A stretch of 64,000 nt of DNA, taken from NCBI GenBank assembly GCA_015680685.1, contig MNCI01035040.1, positions 104,381-168,380 of the forward strand, written 5' to 3'. Each line of letters starts with the position of its first letter. Position 1 is the stretch's first letter. A program made the position numbers and the translations under genes. The stretch is from Gnetum montanum (taxonomy: Eukaryota > Streptophyta > Gnetopsida > Gnetales > Gnetaceae). The notes under the pieces were generated by a model that saw only the letters and a list, made by a program, of their open reading frames with translations, made no database searches and had not been told where the DNA came from. Below are positions 56,160 through 64,000 of the stretch, in pieces.

Positions 56160-56720
56160 GTTAGTGTAGCTAGAATGTTTATCCACATAAATGCTAGTTT
56201 ATATATAAACATAAAACTCATAGATTTTTGGTTTACTCTTAATAATGGTATTCTCATGAGGTTTCCAACATTAGACATTAGAATAACTATAAGATACCAA
56301 CTTAAATTATCCATCAAGGATCATTTAGTATAATATCTCATTTATCTAGGCCAACCCTCATGTATGAAAGGATCAATTATTGGATTAGAAACCCTCATGA
56401 ATGTTAATTTCTAACTATTGGATTATGCTATGAATGATATCAATGCTACAGCTACCCTAAGATTCTAGCTCCTCATACCACCTTAAACAAGACTTGATAT
56501 TGACAAAATATATAATCCTCAAGTGATGTGATTAGTTTCCCAACTTTGCAATGCTTGTACATTGACAATAAGTCCAATATCAGTTGCCTTAAAAAACTAT
56601 GTCAATTTATGAATTTCTTAAATTATTGGTTGAGTGTTTCGACATGTTGAATGTGTCCATACATGCCCAAAATGTTTGCCAATCATTGTTATTTAAATGC
56701 ATCATTTTTTACTAATGTCA
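56160..56720 (-). pseudogene. Possible copia integrase remnant of E6
   Basis: Minus strand shows CKHCKVGKLITSL, which fits the CxxCxxGK end of the copia GAG-pre-integrase domain, and later KPHENTIIKSKPKIYEF, resembling the conserved ..P.E....KKP.I..LR.FG motif. Both are heavily decayed, so this is tentative. Position and strand fit E6. Confidence 0.4.
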
Positions 56721-59700
56721 AGATGAATGTGCCACTTAAAAAAATGTGCAGAAGTTGTGTTGTGACTTTTGTCGTGAGCTAGTTCATGATGTACAAAATT
56801 TCCACTACCCTTGGAAGGAGATAAAATAGAAGAAAGTGTTGAAATGATTGAACATAATGAATTACAAATTAAACATTAGAAGTTAAAGTTAGATTGTTAA
56901 ATAAAACACCATAAAAAAGAAAAGGAGGTCTAAGATGGTAAGCTACTTATCAAACTTGATGGAATCAAGAATATTTCCTAACCTTTAGAGATTAGCTATG
57001 TGTAAAGCTTTGTCAAGCAAGGCCAAGTTTAGATTTAGAAATCAGCAAAAGATTCACCAAAAACCATCATGAACAAGAGATTAGAAGAGATATTAATATA
57101 CAATTAATGCCAAGAGAGTTAAAATTGATCAATATTTATAAATACAAAAGGTATGATTTGGGAAATTCCAAGAATAAAGAATTAATAATCTATTTTCTAA
57201 AAATCAGGTAACATGTACCCACAAAAAGAGTTCAATGATCAACAAATGAGTTATAGTCACCAAGAGAATACTAGAATAAGGCTACATGTTCAAGAATGGG
57301 TTTAAAGATAAAATAAAAGAATAATTGGAATAACCTCAAATATCTATTAACATTTCTTATAATCATATTACTAGTTTATTTTAAAATTGTAGAATAAAAT
57401 AAAATATGAAAATATAAATTTAAACATAAATAAAGTACTAGTAATGGGTCACCACCATCCTTTTAGTTTATCTATACTTAGGAGCAATAAGAGTTAGTAA
57501 AGATGATTAGAAAATACATATAAGTAAAAATAAAAGATAAAAGAATAAATAAAATACCAGTATATCACATATAAGTAAAGCGTCAAGAGTCCAAACTTAA
57601 TTAAGAGATCTCAAGTTCCAGTATCAATAGCATAAAATAAGGGGTATTAGCCTACATTAGCAAGGTAACATAAACCATTAGATACTAAATATAATATTAT
57701 TCTTAAGGAACAATCTTAATAACAAAGCAAAGTTTCTAAGTTTTAAATACCAAGGTATTACAATGACCCACACCTTATTTCACTAGTAAAATTTAAATAT
57801 TTCTTTTTGCTATTTCTAAACCAATTATGACCATTTATAGCTTACAATCTTGAGAATATGACATCACTACAACTTGAAGAAGCCTCAAAATCATTGCCTA
57901 ATTCTAGATTGCAACTTATAGTTAGCTCACAATTACTTGCCTAGCCATGAAAACACACTAAAATGACTCCAAAATCATATTAAAACATAAATACACAGTT
58001 CTTATGACTCATAGGATACATGGAGGATGAAAATTACATCAAGAATATGGGATGATAACATTGTCATCTTCCTCACCCTTAAAAGACACTTTTCTCAATT
58101 GGGTAATACACTTGGGATAACATTAAGCCCTAACAAATTCAAATCATTTTGATGAACTTGCATGTCCAACCCAAGCCAAGCTTAGGAAGTAACTAGAATC
58201 TAACAAAACATTGAGATTAAGACACATCACATATCCAGTGGATTGAATAACATAATGAAAAGGTCATAATCACTCCATAAAAATCTTTTATAAAGGCATA
58301 ATAGAAACATAATTTAAACACATACACCAACTAGGTCTAATATATATGAGCATCTAAGAATAGATTGTATCATACCTGATAATACTAAACCTAACCTTCT
58401 ACGCTATAGATTTAGCAAACCAAAAACATCATAACATATTAGTCAAAATTTCTAGCACATATCTTATCAATATGTACATCACATATACACTCTATAGGTA
58501 AACCACAGCTTAAGGACCATCCATGCCAACACCAATAATAAATGCGTCCACAACTCTCATAAAAACATATAAGATAAAGGACAAGAATATGGTTCATAGC
58601 CTCCATCACCTTCCTCAAGTTCACTAGCCTCCTAAGATGTCAACTCTATCACCTACACATAAAGGGGTTTAGTACAAGACTAAATCGAAGCCTTTACATG
58701 TTCCCTAAAAATTAGAAGTCTAATGTTGTGAAAGGGAATAGGTGCGGGGTATGCTGAGCAACCTATAACAAAGTTAGTATATCTCATGTCATACAAACAC
58801 ATCACATTGCATCACATAGTCATAGCCATAACCAAGTTAATATTCACAATACCAAGATCAAATACCAAGCATTTATCATGATATCATCACAAAACTAGCA
58901 AGTCATCAGGCATAAGCTTATCACAAAAGCATAACCAATAATCATATGACCCAATCACAAGCTAGGGATCTATCAAAGAAAATCAATACTAACAAGCATA
59001 CAACATGTTCTCCAACAACCAATGCCTCAAGGGATCACAATCTATGAATTATAAGCACAATCACATAACCACTATGGAAACTAACACATTTTGTACTTGG
59101 TGTAAGTATGAAATCATTGACATGAGTACTCATAACATGAATAGTACCTGTAGGTCTTTTATTAGTTTTCCATTACATACTCCACTATTGGTGCTAGTGT
59201 CTACTCCCTCATCTATATGCCCAAGCCACTAACCTTCTAGAGGGTAGATTTATGTATTTACATATGTCTTAAGATCTCATATTAGTGAAGTAAATATGAG
59301 AAATGAGACAAAAGTCTCACTGATGCATCATAGCAAGGGTTAACCCAACTCCTCAAAGGTGACTTATCAACAATCAATCCACACCCTCATGTTGACTCCA
59401 TGATCACATACATATACAAACATTGACATCCTGAGATATCATAATTAGAAAATAACCATAAGCAACTAGTGCTACATGCAATAACCCATATCCCAAAAAT
59501 CACAAGCATAATACATACACAACATAGTGTCATAATGCCATGCACAAATCCAACAAATACAATCTCTTATGAAACTCACCAAGTAAGAGATTCACACATG
59601 TACTTAATCACACTCTCATAACAGAGAAGATATTTATACTTGTTATAACTTAATCATTTATGATAGTATTTGACTAAATTCTATCTCTATCTTTTCATCG

Positions 59701-61281
59701 ATACTATGACCTAAGCACGACTCATGTCATACTTGTGCTTATTATTTTTTGAAGGTCATGACAAAATTGTGCCTTATGTTGGTCCAAGAATCATACTGTG
59801 ACCACATCCCCCCAAGCCTACAACTATCAAAAGATTGTGTTTCTTGATAAAACAAAATTTAGATTCCAACATGACTCTAATATAGCCATGCTATGTCTAT
59901 TCATGGCTCACATTCAGATGAAACAATGTAAATTTAATTACCATGATCTAAGCACAAGTCCATCATGCCTTTTTTTCCTCATGCTATATGTGACAATTTG
60001 GCAATGCCCAATGCATGAACAATGTCTTTGTTTTTACTACCATCATCAGTTCAACGTGTGACCACCATAGCATAGAATATATAAGAAAATTAAAGAGTTT
60101 TAGGCATCATGAGAGTGTTATGATCCACATCAACTGAAATCCTTATCATAACCTAGTAGTAACCTCATCATGACCTACCTACCAATCATGCTCTATATTA
60201 AAAAATTACTAACAATGCCATCTATAAATTCATACAATAACTTAAAACATGACTATTAATAACTTACATTCAAAAGATCAAATGTCAAGCATCCTAAGGA
60301 TGAGTAATGATCATGTTGCAACTCCAAAGTATGATGATTCATCTCATCATACCACAATTTTGATCTCCATAGGATACAATCATGATACAATAATTAAGAA
60401 AATAACAATAATACTTATATGGAATTCCAAAATTAGTCAATATCCTAAACTTAAATGTCCTTACCACAAAATCCATGAATATGCATATAAATCAAATGTC
60501 AAAACATGAGACATGTAAAGACATCTAAAAAAATTTTTAAGAACCTATTGAGACTGGAAATTGGAAATCAAAGTACTCAATTACTTCTAACAAAATCATA
60601 GATTAACTAAGATCCAAATCAAAACTTCCAAAATATAGCCTACCCCAAACTAACATTCCAGTATCCCAAAAATCATAACAATTGACTAAGAAATGGAAGA
60701 GAATAGAGAAATGAAAGAATTTAACAAAACCAAGGAGAACAAAAAATAATAGAGAAGGAGGAAAATTGAAATATATTTCATGTTTTATTTATAAATAAAC
60801 AAAATTCAAATCACTCTATTTATAATTTTTTATTTTATAAGGTTTTTCATAAATTTTCCCATCCCAACTAATAGTGAGAGACCCAAAATTCATAAAACAC
60901 CAATAGAACATCCAACCAAAATATTGATCAATCCTATAAACATCATATCTCATCCAATACATAACGATAAAATCATACATGTACCATAACACAAGTTAAC
61001 TACTCATATGATTGTAACATACATAACATTATAATCATTATAACCTCATGCCATGATCAATCAAATAGCAAAAACTCATCATCACATTACATGGTCTACT
61101 GAATAGCACTAATATCACAATCATAAATACATAATAGCCCCTGGATTGGGATCATACTTACCAAATGCTCAATCATCCCCCACAACCCTCACATCTTGCC
61201 AACCACAAATACCATATCACACATCTACCAAAATCAATGTGCATCATCACGGTAAATCATAATTATAAACATAATACTATC
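56721..61281. other. AT-rich unassigned repeat-like region
   Basis: No ORF of note and no clear LTR pair. CTCACCCTTAAAAGACACTT (58070-58089) and GGGTATGCTGAGCAACC (58747-58763) recall noncoding parts of chromovirus-type gypsy elements read on the minus strand, but I cannot define boundaries. Probably very old retrotransposon debris. Confidence 0.45.
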
Positions 61282-62218
61282 CTATGAGTGGCTAGGTACC
61301 CCTACACTCAACCATACGAATACAAGCATTCACACACGATCCGGTCAAACTCCATAGAAGGGCTAGTTGTGGTCTCTAGATAGTTACATGTTGATCGCAA
61401 TTCACTATCTTCCCACTTGGACTAGTATTTACTTTGTCACGTATGGTTTAGTCTAGAGTGAGGTGTATGATGTGGTCCTAAGCTACTACTACTCCTAGAG
61501 GCAATGGAAAATAACTTTGTTTTAAGCTAAGAGGGAGTGGAAGAAGAGAATCTAAGCTAGCCTAAGTGCAATGAGCATTTATCCTTAATCATCCGTACAC
61601 ATCTTGGACCTTGTGTACTACTATTGGGATTACCAAGTGCATTTCCTAGGTACGCTACTAGGATACCAAGTAGTCACACTTAAATGCTCGTGATTAAGTC
61701 GTACTCATTCCATGTTTAATAACAAGGATAGGAAATGAAGGTAGAGAAATATTAATTAAGAAAGTAATAAATAACAATAAAAGTAAGCAATTAAAACTAA
61801 GTGAATGTTGCAATGATGAAGTAATCTCGATCTTTATTGTCGGTCATGCGCATGTCCAAGTACATCACACTCGAATAAAGGTTCCATACAATTACACTCA
61901 TCACACTGCGAGCATGCACTAGGGAAAGGGTTGAGATGAACTAAAAAATGAAAAAAAGACTCTACTCTAACACTAACTCTTACTCTAACCTATGCACCCC
62001 AAATGTGGTATTTATAGGCTTACATAGGAACCACGATATCGCGTATCCGATATCGTTAGCTAGGCCACGATATCGCATATCTGATATCGTTAGCCAGGTT
62101 GTGATATCGTGTACCCGATATCGTGGATCTGATATCATAGGTCCAATGTCAAGGGTCCGACATCAAGGGTCTAATGTCTAGGGTTTGATATTAGCACCTA
62201 ACAAACCACAATTCATCA
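61282..62218 (-). repeat. E9 3' LTR
   Basis: 937 bp. Minus strand TGATGAATTGTGG...CCACTCATA. The first ~180 bp of U3 hold about nine GATATC-type units (best at 62034-62130: ACGATATCGCG, CCGATATCGTT, repeated). TATA box on the minus strand near 62010-62018. Confidence 0.88.
62034..62190 (-). repeat. E9 U3 GATATC array
   Basis: Tandem units of about 15-18 bp, each centred on GATATC, decaying to GATGTC/GACATC toward the LTR start. Confidence 0.82.
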
Positions 62219-62254
62219 AACCCCCACAACTAAATAACAACTTGTCCTCAAGTT
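62219..62254 (-). promoter_or_regulatory. E9 pre-PPT hairpin and polypurine tract
   Basis: Minus strand AACTTG-AGGA-CAAGTT (62254-62239), a perfect six-pair stem with AGGA loop, then GTTGTGGGGGTT up to the LTR. Confidence 0.7.
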
Positions 62255-62399
62255 AAACAAAATGAGAACGAGTCCAATTGATTACACAGTGGATAGGTAT
62301 GGGATTATTGACTAACTAGGAATTATTCATGTTGTAGTCTAGGATTGAACAAAACAAAAGTGGGACATAGACATAGAATTACAAAATTTATTGGAACTC

Positions 62400-62833
62400 G
62401 TGGTTTCCGGTAGTGGTGGCTCCTCCATGGATGCCTTTCCTTTGTCTTGCGCTCTAGGATTCTAAGATTGATACTGTTGAAAAAGCGCTTGGCATTTCTC
62501 CTCTTCTATCCAAGGATTATAAGACATCCATGCTGATGTTCCAATGTTTGATGAAGTCAACACTTCCCATGAACACGATAGCTGTGGGAACACTTGACTG
62601 GCCTTGATATGCCATGCTACAAATAGCCGTCATTCCTCTTTGTAGGCTTAGGCCCTAACCTCTCCACCTTTTTCTTGGCCAGATTGTGCAATGACAGGAG
62701 TTCCCTAGTGGATGCTAAATGATTGTGCCTCCTACTCTGCATGTTTTGCATGAGGTCCTTGGCCTTTTCCTTCCCCTAGGCATTCAGTTGCACCTTGAGA
62801 ATGTTTTCCTTGTTGTCCTCTTTTAGGGATCAT
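62400..62833 (-). pseudogene. E9 3' ORF remnant (unknown protein) after a candidate splice acceptor
   Basis: ATG at 62833 follows CTTACTAACAATTGATCTTC and GATTATAG. Reads IPKRGQQGKHSQGATECLGE, GKGQGPHAKHAE, then after stops FPQLSCSWEVLTSSNIGTSA, NPWIEEEKCQALFQQYQS and ASMEEPPLPETTSS. Homologous to 3905-4345 in E2. About 145 codons, hydrophilic, with Gly/Gln-rich N-terminus. No known domain. Confidence 0.52.
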
Positions 62834-63139
62834 CTATAATCACACGAAGATCAATTGTTAGTAAGGTTATTGAAAGAAGTTCAATTTTTTCATACCTTAC
62901 TCATTGCCTTTAATAAATGTTGAATTCTTTTCTTAGTGTGATTTTAGAGTTAGAAATTTTTTCAAGGAAGTTGCCCTAAAAGTTTAATGTTAGACTTGAT
63001 TTGTTTAGGTGACACATAAAAGGACATGCAATGGTTTTGAGGAACATTTGATAAAATGATGACAAAGGAAAGAATAGATTTGGCAATGAAGTACTTAGAG
63101 GGTATGAAATGATGTGATGATGATGTGCAATGAGTGTAA

Positions 63140-63235
63140 ATTACAAAGGTTACGCAACTGGGTCCTCCCCAAAGTAGGTTCCTACCTTTGATGTCCTTAC
63201 GTAACCATGCTTGAAAATTTCTATAGGCACTAAAA
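63140..63235 (-). other. E9 conserved 3' noncoding RNA-like element
   Basis: Minus strand outer stem GGTTACGTAA (63206-63197) pairs with TTGCGTAACC (63157-63148): ten pairs, one wobble. Inner hairpin GTAG, loop GAAC, CTAC (63185-63174). Conserved TTTGGGGAGGACCCA between. The strongest copy. Confidence 0.75.
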
Positions 63236-63634
63236 GGTTTTAATGTAATCCCCACCAATTGCACAAAACACACACATGTAGATACCACCGTGATGAGATA
63301 TGAATTCAATGCTACATAAGACACGAGTCACAAATACATGTACAGCGAGATGAGGAGAATTATAGAAGGGATTGCAGAGATTGGGACATGAGGTAACTGA
63401 CCCAGGGCACAATGAATCTTGAGTGTAGGATGTGATTAATGTGTCATTAGCCCATCGCTCCAAAATCAAGACCAAGTCCATTCCTTCAATCAATGACATC
63501 GCATTGCTTCATCCAATGATGGACAACCATAAGAGCATCATGACAGTAAGGCATACAATCACTTGGCTTTTTTTGCAGGGGAGGAGTGATTTGAAACTTC
63601 TTTGCGAAATACTTTTTGCTTGGCCACTTTGGTA

Positions 63635-63647
63635 CACACACACACAC
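63635..63647. repeat. (AC)n run at gap edge
   Basis: ACACACACACACA runs into the N gap, the likely cause of it. Confidence 0.85.
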
Positions 63648-63712
63648 NNNNNNNNNNNNNNNNNNNNNNNNNNNNNNNNNNNNNNNNNNNNNNNNNNNNN
63701 NNNNNNNNNNNN
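63648..63712. other. Assembly gap (65 N)
   Basis: In E2 the corresponding place is a low-complexity A/G-rich stretch (3108-3150). Confidence 0.99.
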
Positions 63713-64000
63713 TTTTATGCATAATCTAGAGAAGCTGCCTACCTTCAAGCATGGGTGCATGTCTTTCTAGTGGGACCCCCTAGAATAGCATTAGGTTTCT
63801 TTATTGAGTGCCTTTATTACTCTTACTCTCATTTTTTGTTAGATCTACAAGGATCTTAGTACAACCAAGATGCATGGTAACTCTTACAAATGTCACCAAA
63901 GAGAATCCACAAGTCCCCTTGATATCACACCTTGGCCATTCCTGCTTAGTCCATCCTTCTTTTCTCTGGGAATAATGAGCACAAAATTACTTTAAGTTTT

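Larger units (their letters stand above)
61282..64000 (-). mobile_element. E9: 3' part of a gypsy element, sister of E2
   Basis: Minus strand: noncoding region from the window edge down to 62219, then the 3' LTR (61282-62218). Aligns with E2 (2855-5428) in order and content. Gag and pol lie beyond the window. Confidence 0.87.

Noticed and set aside
58060-58770. Chromovirus-like end of a polyprotein and LTR on the minus strand
   Set aside because: Only two short resemblances, no chromodomain, no LTR partner or primer site; kept as unassigned.
62034-62190. GATATC units as phosphate-response P1BS sites
   Set aside because: P1BS is GNATATNC; the units have C, not G, at the outer position, so they do not fit.

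Overview
The window is plant nuclear DNA, made almost entirely of old, nested LTR retrotransposons. It holds one convincing host gene. The intron-bearing DUF1218 gene, the plant-type Ty3/gypsy families (tRNA-Asp primer sites, Athila/Tat-like pol) and the RTE-type LINE pieces all point to a land plant with a large, repeat-rich genome. The sequence does not let me name the species. There are no bacterial-type genes, tRNAs or CRISPR arrays. I label the elements E1 to E9.

Layout: 1-2854 is the 3' part of gypsy element E1 (+), inserted in a related element E2 whose 3' part runs 2855-5428 (+). 5429-11870 is the only gene-bearing stretch: a LINE reverse-transcriptase remnant (about 5975-6310), a three-exon DUF1218 membrane-protein gene (7373-8612), a LINE C-terminal remnant (about 9545-9945) and a gypsy gag remnant with a CCHC knuckle (about 10440-11150). 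11871-38942 is E3 (+), a gag-protease gypsy element lacking RT and integrase. It is split by full-length E4 (14722-24756, target duplication GATAC) and by E5 (26588-36905), whose integrase is broken by a further 1.1 kb insertion containing an assembly gap. 39225-40116 and 55750-55880 are two halves of one Ty1/copia pol (E6, -), cut just after its YVDD motif by E7 (40117-55749, -). E7 has an initiator-Met-type primer site and carries a CCR4-like deadenylase pseudogene, a 5S rRNA-like segment and a 45-bp minisatellite. E7 is in turn split by gypsy E8 (44980-55114, -, target duplication ATGTT). About 55.9-61.3 kb is AT-rich and mostly unassigned. 61282-64000 is the 3' part of E9 (-), a relative of E2.

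All the gypsy elements share LTR tips TGATGAG...CTCATCA, a tRNA-Asp primer site, the order gag-PR-RT-RNase H-integrase, no chromodomain, and a long (about 1.5-2 kb) 3' noncoding region. Every gag and pol reading frame is broken by stops and shifts, so no element looks able to move on its own.

The most interesting signals lie in that 3' region and in the LTRs. (1) A roughly 50-nt RNA-like element occurs in six copies, with two stems kept by compensatory base changes. (2) An AGGA-loop hairpin just before the polypurine tract also shows pair-preserving changes. (3) A short 3' ORF follows a candidate splice acceptor. (4) The U3 regions consist of tandem short palindromes (GATATC-type in most, CTCTAAT/ATTAGAG-type in E8) directly before the TATA box. 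(5) A cellular deadenylase gene copy sits inside E7.
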